The notes below the pieces were generated by a model, which was not told the origin of the DNA, searched no databases, and saw nothing but the letters and a program-made list of their open reading frames with translations. Of a stretch of DNA of 64,000 nt, positions 1-8,625 are shown in pieces. Positions within the stretch are counted from its first letter, which is position 1, and each line of letters starts with the position of its first letter. The translations under genes were made by a program, and so were the position numbers. Source of the DNA: Bryobacterales bacterium (lineage in GTDB: Bacteria > Acidobacteriota > Terriglobia > Bryobacterales > Bryobacteraceae). The DNA lies in the NCBI GenBank assembly GCA_020847045.1, contig JADLCT010000006.1:44661-108660 (forward strand), given 5' to 3'.

Positions 1-32
1 TGCTCGGGCCGCCACCGTCGAAATAGACGCGT

Positions 33-2090
33 CTACTGCTGGTTCTTACGCAGCGGCTGTTCCTTGGCTTGTCGCACGCGGCCGGTTTCCAGCTTCTTCT
101 GGATCTTGGCGATTTCGGCCGCGTCGATCTCGGGCGAGGGCAGGGCATTCCACAGCCGGAGCGAGATCTCCCACTGCTCGATGGCATCTTTCAGATTGCC
201 CTGTTTCAGGTAGGCGTCACCCAGGTGGTCGTTCACCGTGGGATCCTTGCCGCTGCGCTGGATGGCCCGCTTCAGATAGTCGACGGATTCGTCGAGACGG
301 CCCAGACGGTAGTAGACCCAGCCGAGGCTGTCCAGGAAGGCTCCGTTATCGGGCTCCTGATCGACGGCTTTCTTGATCATGTCCAGTGCTTCGTTCAAGC
401 GCACGTTACGGTCGGCGAGCATGTAGCCGAGATAGTTCAGGGCCGAGGCCGACTTCGGGTTCATCTCCAGCACCTTGCGGAATTCGGCTTCCGACCGTTC
501 GAAGTTCTTCTGCTTCTCGTAGAGCGCGCCGCGCATGAAGTGGATGGGTTCCTTCTCGTCCTGCGTGGTGGAGAGCCTGGCGGCTTCGTCCAGCGCCTTG
601 CCCATCTCGGCCCAGTTCTTCGACTTTTCGTAGAACTGCGCCAGGGTGAGGTAGGTTTCACGGTCGGTTTCCTTTTTGCCCAGCAACTGCCGTACTTCGG
701 CGGCGGCGTCATTCACACGGCCCATGTCGGCCAGCAGCGACCCGCGAACCAGGATGATGATCCGTTCGTTGGGATACTTCTTGCGAGCGGCTTCGGACTC
801 CTCCAGAGCCTTGGTAAACTCCTTGCCCTGCCGCAGCGTGTCGATCACCTGGGCTTCGGCGCGAGGGCCGTTCTTTTCATCCAGCGCGCCCAATTCGCGG
901 AAAGTGGCCACGGCGCCTGTGTAGTCTTCATTGCCGCGCTGCAACAGGCCGAGCCGTTCCAGCAGAATCGCGCGATTGGCTTTTTCCGAGGCCGAATAGG
1001 ATTTCTTGGCCGTCGAATCCAGCACGTTCTTCATGCCCGCCACGGCTTCGGCCAGCTTGCCTTCGGCTTCGTAGATGCCCACTTCGTTGAAGACGATCTC
1101 CAGATTGTCCGGTTCGAGTTTCTTGGCTTCGTTGATTGCCTTGCGAGCCTCTTCCCAGTTTTTTTGCTCCCGGTAGATCTGCGAAATGCGCAGCCAGCTT
1201 TGCACATCCTTCGAGTCCTCGCCGATCAGCTCCTTGTAGAGCTTCAGCGATTCGTCGAACTGATCGGAATAGAGCAGGCTTTGGGCCAGGGCGCGCTTCA
1301 GGTCGGGATTTTCCGGCGCCATTTCGAGCGCCTTGCGCAGGGTCGCCGCGGCCAGCGCGTATTCCTTCATCTGTTCATAGCTGCCGGCCAGCGCCATGAA
1401 CGTTCGCAGGTTGGGGGACTTGTCGGAAACCCGCTTCAGTAGCTCGCTTGCTTTGCGCGCGTCGCCCAGGTCGGAGTACACCAGGGCCAGGCCGGTGAGT
1501 GCGTCCTCGTTGTCGGGATCCAGCGCAAGAGCCTTCTGGAACGCCTTCTCGCTTTCCACCGAGTTCTGACTGATCTTGTAGAGACGGCCCAGCGTGAGCC
1601 ATGCCTCGGTATCCTGCGGATCCTTTTCCGTGATTTTCAAATACTGCTCGGTTGCCCTTTGCAGCATGTTGTCATTCACGCGGCCCTGCTGCGGGTCGCC
1701 GATCAGACGCATGTAGATGCGGCCCAGAAGGCGGCGGGCATTCAGGTCGTCCGGATTTTCGCGCAGAGCCGCTTCGGCCTCGGAGACGCCTTCCTTCAGA
1801 CGGCCGCCTTGGATATAGAGGTCGGAGAGTTCGTCGGCCAGGAAGCGCGCGCCAGGGTCGGCTTTGATGGCCAGACGGAGGTTGTCGATGGCCTGGTTCA
1901 GATACTCGCTTCTATTGTTGTAGGCTCCGGCCAGCTCCGTGTAGAGATGGCTGAGGGAGTAGTAATAATAGGATGCCGCGTGATCGGGCGTCTTGCTCTT
2001 GGCTTGCTGCGCGGCAGACTGCTGGGCCGGGGCCAGTTGACCCCAAATCAAACCAAGTCCAGCGGCGAGGATTACTCGTGTCCTAGTCAT
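33..2090 (-). CDS. Secreted tetratricopeptide-repeat (TPR) protein
   Basis: This 685-residue protein begins with a signal peptide (hydrophobic stretch ILAAGLGLIWG followed by APAQQ), so it should leave the cytoplasm. From about residue 35 to 650 it consists of TPR helical hairpins, with repeat cores such as LDPDNEDALTGLALVY and LEMNPKSASALNYLGYML. The C-terminal tail is basic and polar. TPR arrays act as protein-binding scaffolds; the partner cannot be read from the sequence. The gene diverges from miaA across a gap of about 215 bases. I see no enzymatic domain, so the family call is safe but the role is unknown. Confidence 0.85.
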   Translation of the reverse strand: MTRTRVILAAGLGLIWGQLAPAQQSAAQQAKSKTPDHAASYYYYSLSHLYTELAGAYNNRSEYLNQAIDNLRLAIKADPGARFLADELSDLYIQGGRLKEGVSEAEAALRENPDDLNARRLLGRIYMRLIGDPQQGRVNDNMLQRATEQYLKITEKDPQDTEAWLTLGRLYKISQNSVESEKAFQKALALDPDNEDALTGLALVYSDLGDARKASELLKRVSDKSPNLRTFMALAGSYEQMKEYALAAATLRKALEMAPENPDLKRALAQSLLYSDQFDESLKLYKELIGEDSKDVQSWLRISQIYREQKNWEEARKAINEAKKLEPDNLEIVFNEVGIYEAEGKLAEAVAGMKNVLDSTAKKSYSASEKANRAILLERLGLLQRGNEDYTGAVATFRELGALDEKNGPRAEAQVIDTLRQGKEFTKALEESEAARKKYPNERIIILVRGSLLADMGRVNDAAAEVRQLLGKKETDRETYLTLAQFYEKSKNWAEMGKALDEAARLSTTQDEKEPIHFMRGALYEKQKNFERSEAEFRKVLEMNPKSASALNYLGYMLADRNVRLNEALDMIKKAVDQEPDNGAFLDSLGWVYYRLGRLDESVDYLKRAIQRSGKDPTVNDHLGDAYLKQGNLKDAIEQWEISLRLWNALPSPEIDAAEIAKIQKKLETGRVRQAKEQPLRKNQQ

Positions 2091-2305
2091 TTACTTCCTT
2101 CCGTCACCCTTGGATAGACGTACCCCTTCGCCCTGGAGGGTACCTGTCGTTCCCAGGAGTTTCCGACGCCTATCTGGCTTTTAGTATAGCCCCGCCTCCA
2201 ACCGGGTTTGGGCGGTACCTCTGTGCCGGAGCGTACCCCCCTAAGCCAAACCACAGATGGCTTTAGCCGGGGCCCTCGCGTTTGGGTAAGCCGTACACTG
2301 GATGA

Positions 2306-3250
2306 TTGTCACGCACTGGTTCACCCCTTGTCGCCGTCGTTGGACCAACCGGTTCCGGCAAGAGCGAACTGGCCCTCACGCTGGCTGAGCGGTTCGGCGG
2401 CGAGATTCTGAACTGTGATTCGGTACAGGTGTACCGGCATTTCGAGATCGGCACGGCCAAGCTACCATTGTCCGGGCGGCGCGGGGTTCCCCATCACCTG
2501 CTGGATTGCGTGGATCCCGACGAACTGTTCACGGCGGGGGATTATTCGCGCCTGGGCCGGTCCGTGCTGGCGGGCATTCTGGCACGGCAGCGGCTTCCAA
2601 TCATTTGCGGAGGAACCGGTTTTTACCTGCGCGCCCTATTGGATGGCTTGTTCGAAGGGCCGCCGCGTGACGAGGAATTGCGCCGCCGTCTGCTTTCCCG
2701 TGAAGGGGCGCGTCCGGGCGCGATGCATCGCTTGTTGCAACGGCTCGATCCGCAATCGGCGTCGCGCATCCATGCCAATGACACGACAAAGGTGCTGCGG
2801 GCGCTCGAGGTACGGTTGCTCACACGGCGTCCCATGTCGCTCCTTTTTCAGCAGGGCCGTAGCCCGCTCGAAGGCGTTCGCGTGCTGAAGTTGGGCTTGC
2901 AGCCACCACGCACGGAGCTGTACGAGCGGTTGAACGCGCGTTGCGAACTCATGTTCACCTCGCCGGGTATCGTGGAAGAGGTGCGGGGGATCCTGGCGCT
3001 CGGCTATCCAGCGAACGCGAAGCCTTTCGAATCGATCGGATATGCCCAGGCGCTGCGTGTCATCCATGGCCAGACGGAACTTGCCGGTGCGATGGACGAG
3101 GCGCAGCGGCAAACGCGCCAGTATGCCAAGCGCCAATGGACCTGGTTCCGCCGCGAGCCGGATCTGATCTGGTTGGATGGCTTCGGCGCCGCGGTCTCCG
3201 TGCAAGAGCGCGCGATTGAGCTAACGCGCGAGTTCCTTGCGCGTGTTTGA
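2306..3250 (+). CDS. miaA: tRNA dimethylallyltransferase MiaA
   Basis: MiaA transfers a dimethylallyl group from DMAPP to N6 of A37 in tRNAs that read codons starting with U. The 314-residue length is normal for the family. A P-loop GPTGSGKS lies at residues 13-20. The conserved catalytic segment NCDSVQVYR follows with Asp38, then HHLLD and GGTGFYLRALLDG. The C-terminal stretch TRQYAKRQWTWFR is the tRNA-contact signature. The only start fitting the P-loop position is TTG at 2306. A TACACT hexamer ends six bases before it and there is no clear Shine-Dalgarno, so initiation may be leaderless. Confidence 0.95.
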   Translation: MSRTGSPLVAVVGPTGSGKSELALTLAERFGGEILNCDSVQVYRHFEIGTAKLPLSGRRGVPHHLLDCVDPDELFTAGDYSRLGRSVLAGILARQRLPIICGGTGFYLRALLDGLFEGPPRDEELRRRLLSREGARPGAMHRLLQRLDPQSASRIHANDTTKVLRALEVRLLTRRPMSLLFQQGRSPLEGVRVLKLGLQPPRTELYERLNARCELMFTSPGIVEEVRGILALGYPANAKPFESIGYAQALRVIHGQTELAGAMDEAQRQTRQYAKRQWTWFRREPDLIWLDGFGAAVSVQERAIELTREFLARV

Positions 3251-3398
3251 TTGTGCCTCAGTACGCGAGCAGCCGGTTGTTGCGAAGTTGGGAAGCGATT
3301 TTTTCGCATCAAATATCGGAACAATTTTCTGGTTCACCCGTACTAAAGGAGTGTGCGAAAGCACAAGCCAAGGAGCGAAGCAGGAGCTAACCAAAACT

Positions 3399-3719
3399 AT
3401 GAAAACGATGCTGGTATTTCTCACGATGGCGGCCATGTCGATTGCCGCCGCGGCTGAATCTTACAAGGTCACGCTGTTCCAGGAGTCCGTGATTTCGGGT
3501 ACCACGCTGAAGGCCGGCGATTATAAGGTTATGGTGGAGGGCAACAAGGCCACCATCGCGGCCGGCAAGCACAAGGTGGAAGCTCCCGTGACCGTGGAAA
3601 ACGCCGATTCGAAGTTTTCCGCTACCTCCGTCCGCTATCAAACAGCCGACGGCAAGTATCGTGTGAAGGAGATCCGCTTGGGCGGCACGAGCACCAAGCT
3701 GGTCTTCGAGGTGAACTAG
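3399..3719 (+). CDS. Small secreted protein of unknown function
   Basis: A 106-residue protein with a clear signal peptide (MKTMLVFLTMAAMSIAAAAE). The mature part is about 85 residues of predicted beta structure, with phrases such as SGTTLKAGDYKVMVEG and KVEAPVTVENADSKF. ATG at 3399 is chosen because AGGAG lies at 3382-3386 and the signal peptide starts there; a longer in-frame reading would place a non-signal sequence in front. The leader carries a GNRA hairpin at 3352-3365. Similar small beta-rich secreted proteins are common in Acidobacteria, but I do not recognise a named family. Confidence 0.8.
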   Translation: MKTMLVFLTMAAMSIAAAAESYKVTLFQESVISGTTLKAGDYKVMVEGNKATIAAGKHKVEAPVTVENADSKFSATSVRYQTADGKYRVKEIRLGGTSTKLVFEVN

Positions 3720-3732
3720 TTTCCCCAACCGT

Positions 3733-3752
3733 GCCGGAACCCGAGTTCCGGC
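3733..3752 (+). terminator. Hairpin just after the small secreted protein gene
   Basis: A perfect 8-bp stem GCCGGAAC/GTTCCGGC closes a 4-base loop, 13 bases after the stop codon. The following bases (TCATTCC) are only weakly T-rich, so this is either a weak terminator or an mRNA 3'-end protector. Confidence 0.45.
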
Positions 3753-3809
3753 TCATTCCTCCAAAGCACGCAGGGTAACCGGTCCGCTGCCTTTTGGTGG
3801 GCCGGAGTC

Positions 3810-3881
3810 CCGGCGTGCGTTTCTCTTCAACTTCGATCCGGCGTGGAACCGCGGTCATATGGTTCGCACGCCGGTTTTTTT
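3810..3881 (+). promoter_or_regulatory. Intrinsic terminator with two competing 5' arms (possible attenuator)
   Basis: The arm CGCACGCCGG at 3865-3874 is followed by seven T (3875-3881), the form of an intrinsic terminator. It can pair with CCGGCGTG at 3838-3845, helped by AACC 3847-3850 with GGTT 3861-3864. It can also pair with CCGGCGTGCG at 3810-3819. The two 5' arms compete for one 3' arm, a typical layout for an attenuator. The next gene starts about 60 bases downstream at 3942. It could equally be a plain terminator carrying an accidental duplication. Confidence 0.55.
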
Positions 3882-3941
3882 GTTTGCGCACGGCTTTGTT
3901 TGAGTCATGCTGTGCATGGCGATTGCTAAACTGGTCGGTGG

Positions 3942-5201
3942 ATGTTTCGCGCCGCGGTTTTGGCCGCCAGTTTGCTCCTAGCCGTTGTTCCTTCCCATGG
4001 CCAGTCCTATCTGGTGGCCCCTTTGCAGAACAGGTCCGCCGCTTCGAATCTGGATTGGATTGGGGAGAGCGTAGCGGAGTCTCTGCGGGCCGCGATGGAC
4101 TCCTCGGACCTTCCGGTGTTAAGCCGCGAGGAACGCGAGGAGGGCATCAAGCGGCTGTCGCTCCGGCCTGGCGCACCCATGTCGTTCGCTTCCTGGACGA
4201 AGTTGACCGAGAGTTTGACGGCCGATTTTCTGATTCATGGCCAGTTTGAGTTCCTGCCGGCGCCGGGCAGCGGCGCCACCGACAAAGTGAGCGTCCCTCC
4301 CGCGACGGCGCCTGCGAATGGCGAAGGCGCTGGCGAGCCGGCGCCCCCCATGCACACCACGCCCAAGGGACAGTTGCGGATCGACGTTCGTGTCTTTGAC
4401 CGGCGCCATGTGCTGCAAACGACCGAGATTATCGAGCGCGGTCCCATAGAAGACCTGGCATTGCTCGAAACACTGGTGGCGTACCGTTTGGTGAAGTTCC
4501 TCGCCAAGGATTTCCGTCTGTCGCGGGAGGAGTTTGACCGCCGCCATCCTCCGGTGAAGCTCACGGCGAAGGAATATTACATCCGGGGGTTGATGGCCTC
4601 CACGAAGGAGGCGCGGCACCGCTATTTCGCGCAGGCCGTTCTGCTGGAACCGAGCTTCGCGCAGCCCTGTTTTTACCTGGGACTGATGCAGTGGGACAAC
4701 AACAACTACCGCGTGGCCGCCGGCTGGCTGGAGCGCATTACCACCTTTCAGGACCACTATTGGGACGCGCAGTTCTACCTTGGACTCAGCCGCTACCAGT
4801 CAGCCAACTTCGACGGCGCGCTGGAGGCCTTTCGCAAGTTGGTTTCGCGCTATCCCGTCCCCGAGGTGATGAATAACCTGGGCGCCGTGGAGTTGGCGCT
4901 GGACATGCCCGAGGCGCTGGGCCATTTCAAGGCGGCGCTCGACAAGGATGCCTCGGACCCCGACTACCACTTCAACGTGGCTTATGCGCTATGGCGGGCT
5001 GGCGAATTCGAGGCCGCGGCTCAAAAGTTCCGCGCCGTGCTGGACCGCGTGAATGACGATCAGGATGCGATTCTGCTGTTGGGCCGCAGTTTGAAGCAGA
5101 GCGGACCGAGGCAAGGCGAAGTGCGCACCGAGGGCCTCGAACGGTTGAAAGAGGAGCTGGATCTTTCCGAGTTCCGTGGCGCCCGGCACGCGGCAAAATA
5201 G
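3942..5201 (+). CDS. Secreted protein with N-terminal FlgO/TolB-N-like region and C-terminal TPRs
   Basis: A 419-residue protein with a signal peptide (AAVLAASLLLAVVPSHG). Residues about 22-190 resemble the alpha/beta region found in FlgO/CsgG- or TolB-N-like proteins (YLVAPLQNRSAASNLDWIG, then FLIHGQFEF), interrupted by a Pro/Ala/Gly-rich linker near 105-130. Residues about 200-400 hold four or five TPRs (FYLGLMQWDNNNYRVA, VMNNLGAVELALDMPEAL). It is probably periplasmic and binds other proteins. The ATG at 3942 follows the possible attenuator at 3810-3881. No catalytic motif is visible. Confidence 0.75.
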   Translation: MFRAAVLAASLLLAVVPSHGQSYLVAPLQNRSAASNLDWIGESVAESLRAAMDSSDLPVLSREEREEGIKRLSLRPGAPMSFASWTKLTESLTADFLIHGQFEFLPAPGSGATDKVSVPPATAPANGEGAGEPAPPMHTTPKGQLRIDVRVFDRRHVLQTTEIIERGPIEDLALLETLVAYRLVKFLAKDFRLSREEFDRRHPPVKLTAKEYYIRGLMASTKEARHRYFAQAVLLEPSFAQPCFYLGLMQWDNNNYRVAAGWLERITTFQDHYWDAQFYLGLSRYQSANFDGALEAFRKLVSRYPVPEVMNNLGAVELALDMPEALGHFKAALDKDASDPDYHFNVAYALWRAGEFEAAAQKFRAVLDRVNDDQDAILLLGRSLKQSGPRQGEVRTEGLERLKEELDLSEFRGARHAAK

Positions 5202-5235
5202 GCAGAGCCGTCACAGGTCGTAGAATGGGAATGGT

Positions 5236-7818
5236 TTGCCCACGTCCCGCCTGCTGTCCGTCTGTTTTGTAACCGCTTTCGCCGTCGCGCAGAGCTCTCC
5301 TCCGGAGCCGAAGACTCCGGTCGCGAAACCGCCCCCCAGCGGCAGCGGACGCATGCAGGCGTCGGCGCAGCGCAATGAAAATGTTGCGCTGCAGCGTATC
5401 GACAACAACGTGGCGAAAGAAGCCGGCATCCGCCTGGGTATTCAGACGGCGCTCTTTACGGAGATGCCCGCCGATGGAGTCTACTATGGGCTGGAGTTTG
5501 GCCAGAGTGCGGTAAGGCCGCCTTTCCTGGCCGCTCCGAACCGCGCGCCGTCGTGGCACGCGGACATCACGGCCAGCCACAGGAACAGCGTTTTTAACGC
5601 CCGCACCTTCTTCCAGGTGGGTCCGGTACAGCCGTCGCGGCGCAACTCATATGCCGTCCGGGCCACTGCCGAGGCGGGCAAGCTGGGATACCTGACGGGA
5701 ACGCTGGCGCAGCGCAAAGTGCGCGGCATGGTGAATGGCAATGTGCTGGTGCCGCTGGTCTCCGAAAGGACACCGTTAACGAACGACCCCGCGGCCAGGG
5801 CGATCGTGCAACGTTTTTTGAATGCGTATCCCAATACGCTGCCGAACCGTCCGGACTTCGATCCGCGCGCGCTGAACACCAACGCCGCGCAGCGGATTGA
5901 CGAGGTGGACGGTTCGCTGCGGTTGGATCGCAACACGTTCGCGAAAGGGCGTTTGGCCATGAGCCATACCCTGCTGCGCAGCAATACGAGCGCCTTTCAA
6001 TTGGTGGCCGGACAGAATCCCGACGCTGAGATTCATACTCACCGGTCGCAAATCTCCTGGCATGGTTCGTTGAGCGCGGCGACGGATGCCGATTTTGGTG
6101 CTTCATTTCAGCGCGTCCGCTCGCTGTTGCAGCCCGAGCCGAACGCCGTGGGGCCGCGTGTCCGTTTTGGCTTTCAGATTGAAGAGCTGGGTCCAAGCAG
6201 CGAGTTTCCCATCAACCGCGCCTTCAACACCTTCCGCTATGCGGCGTCGTTTGCCACGCGCGCCGGAAGCCGCCACACAATCACCTATGGCGGCGAGACG
6301 TCGCGATACCAGTTGAACGGCAGCGAGACGAACAACGAGCGTGGGTACATCATCTTCAGCAGCGCATTCGGCCGCAGCGCCGTGGAGAACTTCCGGCTGG
6401 GAATTCCCGCGTTCTATGAAGTGACGCTGGGTGATTTGCATCGCGGTTTCCGGAACACGGCCGCGTCGGCATTCGTATCGGACCGCTGGCGGGTAACACC
6501 AACCGTGCAACTGCTGCTGGGCGTGCGGTATTCCCTGCTCACCACGCCGAGTGAGGTGAATGGATACCGGGCGCCGGGGTATCCATGCGACTGCAATAAC
6601 GTAAGTCCCCGGTTGTCTCTCGCCTGGCAGGCGCCGCGTGGCTGGGTGGCGCGGCTGAACTACAACATCAACTTCGGTGAGTTGCAGCCGGTCACCTGGC
6701 AGCAGGTGCGCAATAACGAACCGGAAGTCCATTACATCCAGTTGCAGAACCCAAAGCTGGTGAATCCGCTGTCTTCACTGGGAGCAAACCCCGCCGCCTA
6801 CCGCGGCAGTCCCACCTATCTGGCGGATGATCTGGTTTCACCATATAGCCACCAGTACGGGCTTACATTGGAACGGCGGTTGGCGGGCGGGCTCATCCTA
6901 CGAACCGGGTATGTGGGCAGCCGCGCGTACAAGCTGATCAATTCGTTCATCTTCAACCGGGCGGAGCCGCTGCCGGGCGTGCCGCTTACCTTGGATACCG
7001 TGGATGTACGGCGTCCCGACCCGCGCTACACGGAGGTCCGCCATATCGTGAACGCGGGGATTGCCTACTACAATGCCGGGCAGTTCAACATCGAACTTCC
7101 CTATGCGCGCGGGTTCCGCGGCGGTCTCACGTATACATTTGGCAAGGCGACCGACGAGGGGCCCGACTACACGGCGACTGCGGCGAACAACGATCTGTCA
7201 AAGGGCCGCAGCCAGTGGCAGTACGACACACGCCATGACAAGAAGGGACTGTCCAACTTCGACTCGACGCACGCACTGCAATTTTTCTATGCGTATGATC
7301 TGCCGGGTTTGGCGCGGTCCAGCCACTGGAGCGCCGCCGTACTGAATGGCTGGCAGGTTTCCGGCGTGTCGATGCTGCGGACAGGCACTCCGCTCACGCT
7401 GTATATCGGCTCGGACGCGCCCGGCTTTGGCAACGTGGACGGCGGACCGAGCGACCGCCCCAACATTCTCGATCCCACGATTCTGGGCTCCACGATTTCT
7501 CATCCGGATCTGGCCCCTGTCATCCTCCGCCGGGACCGCTTCGCTTTCATTGTGCCGGGCGAGGTGCGAGGGTCGCTGGGCCGGAATAGCTTTCGCAAGG
7601 CGAACATTGCGAATATGAATGCGGCCATTACCAAACAGTGGCGCGGCGGAGGACGCCGCGAATGGACCGCGCTGCTGCGGGGCGAGGCCTACAACCTAAC
7701 AAACACGCCGCAATTCGACGAACCGCAGCGCAACCTGAGCTCTCCATCGTTCGGTAAGATTACCAATACGTTGAATGACGGCCGGGTTTTGCAGTTCACC
7801 CTGAGCTTCACCTTGTGA
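5236..7818 (+). CDS. Oar-like outer-membrane beta-barrel protein lacking carboxypeptidase-regulatory and plug domains
   Basis: An 860-residue protein with a short signal peptide (LLSVCFVTAFAVAQ). After a Pro-rich linker it goes almost directly into a barrel-type sequence of alternating aromatic and polar strands. It has C-terminal features typical of Acidobacterial Oar-like TonB-dependent receptors: SPRLSLAWQAP, NGWQVSGVSMLRTGTPLTLY, EAYNLTNTPQFDEP, and a final strand LQFTLSFTL ending in Leu. The carboxypeptidase-like repeat and the plug seen in the 41-44 kb receptor are absent, so it may be a barrel-only relative. The start is TTG at 5236, 34 bases after the TPR gene, so the two may be co-transcribed. 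Confidence 0.8.
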   Translation: MPTSRLLSVCFVTAFAVAQSSPPEPKTPVAKPPPSGSGRMQASAQRNENVALQRIDNNVAKEAGIRLGIQTALFTEMPADGVYYGLEFGQSAVRPPFLAAPNRAPSWHADITASHRNSVFNARTFFQVGPVQPSRRNSYAVRATAEAGKLGYLTGTLAQRKVRGMVNGNVLVPLVSERTPLTNDPAARAIVQRFLNAYPNTLPNRPDFDPRALNTNAAQRIDEVDGSLRLDRNTFAKGRLAMSHTLLRSNTSAFQLVAGQNPDAEIHTHRSQISWHGSLSAATDADFGASFQRVRSLLQPEPNAVGPRVRFGFQIEELGPSSEFPINRAFNTFRYAASFATRAGSRHTITYGGETSRYQLNGSETNNERGYIIFSSAFGRSAVENFRLGIPAFYEVTLGDLHRGFRNTAASAFVSDRWRVTPTVQLLLGVRYSLLTTPSEVNGYRAPGYPCDCNNVSPRLSLAWQAPRGWVARLNYNINFGELQPVTWQQVRNNEPEVHYIQLQNPKLVNPLSSLGANPAAYRGSPTYLADDLVSPYSHQYGLTLERRLAGGLILRTGYVGSRAYKLINSFIFNRAEPLPGVPLTLDTVDVRRPDPRYTEVRHIVNAGIAYYNAGQFNIELPYARGFRGGLTYTFGKATDEGPDYTATAANNDLSKGRSQWQYDTRHDKKGLSNFDSTHALQFFYAYDLPGLARSSHWSAAVLNGWQVSGVSMLRTGTPLTLYIGSDAPGFGNVDGGPSDRPNILDPTILGSTISHPDLAPVILRRDRFAFIVPGEVRGSLGRNSFRKANIANMNAAITKQWRGGGRREWTALLRGEAYNLTNTPQFDEPQRNLSSPSFGKITNTLNDGRVLQFTLSFTL

Positions 7819-7850
7819 CGATGCCATACCATTCCGGCTTGCAGGGGTTT

Positions 7851-7879
7851 TATAATGCCCTCAGCGCCAGAGTGGCGCC
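7851..7879 (+). promoter_or_regulatory. Candidate promoter -10 and 5' hairpin ahead of the PP2C cassette
   Basis: A perfect TATAAT lies at 7851-7856. Transcription from it would start near 7863, immediately before a compact hairpin GCGCCA-GAG-TGGCGC at 7864-7878. No good -35 element sits 16-18 bases upstream, so strength is uncertain. The following gene starts at 7915. Confidence 0.45.
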
Positions 7880-7914
7880 TGTTCATTGTGGAGATCGAGC
7901 TTAGTCGGAGGACC

Positions 7915-8625
7915 ATGCTGGAAGCGTTCGGGCTTTCCGATCCCGGTTGTGTTCGCACGAACAACGAGGACAGCTTTCTGCTGGACCCCGAGGCCGGCTT
8001 GTACCTTCTTGCCGACGGCATGGGCGGGGCGCAAGCCGGAGAAACGGCGTCGCAACTGGCCGTGGAAACGGTTGCCGGCTATGTGCGAAGCGCGCCGGAG
8101 CGGAATGTCAACGTTCTGATCGAGGCGTTTCAGGAGGCCAACCGCCGTGTGCTGTCGCGCGCGGCCACCGACCTCTCGTTGAACGGCATGGGCACCACGC
8201 TGGTGGGTGTCATGGTGTGCGGGGAGGAGCTGGCGATCGCCAGCGTGGGCGATTCGCGCGTCTATCTGTTCGAGGAAGGCATTCTGTTCCCCATCACCGA
8301 GGATCAAACCTGGGCCAACGAGGTGGGCCGCCGTCTGGGCCTGGATGACGATCGCCTGAAATCACATCCCATGCGCCATGTGCTGACGATGGCCATCGGG
8401 GTCGAGTCCGCCTTGCGGATCCACTCCTATTCCGTGCGTCCGGCCGCGGGGGTTCAGTTTCTGCTCTGTTCGGATGGCCTGCATGGGGTGGTGACGCAAG
8501 AGACCATGGTGGACGCCCTGATTCCTGAGCGATCTTTGGAGGCTCAGTGCCACTACCTTGTCGATGCCGCGCGACAATCTGGTGGTCCGGACAACGTTAC
8601 AGTCGTCCTGCTGCGGTGGGCCTAG
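7915..8625 (+). CDS. PP2C-family Ser/Thr protein phosphatase
   Basis: A metal-dependent PPM/PP2C phosphatase of 236 residues, the usual size for a stand-alone bacterial enzyme (PrpC/Stp type). Signatures are SDPGCVRTNNEDSF at the N-terminus, LLADGMGGAQAGETAS with the metal-binding Asp-Gly-Met-Gly-Gly, ASVGDSRVYLF, FLLCSDGLHGVV, and QSGGPDNVTVVLLRW. All metal-ligand positions appear intact. I chose ATG 7915 because CGGAGGA sits just upstream and the domain starts there; GTG 7888 is an alternative. No kinase lies beside it. It heads a run of overlapping genes for envelope proteins. Confidence 0.93.
   Translation: MLEAFGLSDPGCVRTNNEDSFLLDPEAGLYLLADGMGGAQAGETASQLAVETVAGYVRSAPERNVNVLIEAFQEANRRVLSRAATDLSLNGMGTTLVGVMVCGEELAIASVGDSRVYLFEEGILFPITEDQTWANEVGRRLGLDDDRLKSHPMRHVLTMAIGVESALRIHSYSVRPAAGVQFLLCSDGLHGVVTQETMVDALIPERSLEAQCHYLVDAARQSGGPDNVTVVLLRWA

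Noticed and set aside
2120..2143. Inverted repeat GTACCC/GGGTAC in the gap upstream of the TPR gene
   Set aside because: Only six base pairs around a 12-base loop, with no tail or neighbouring signal; easily chance in GC-rich DNA.
3251..3398. Possible riboswitch in the leader of the small secreted protein gene
   Set aside because: There is a GNRA hairpin at 3352-3365, but the region matches no riboswitch class I know, including the c-di-GMP type.
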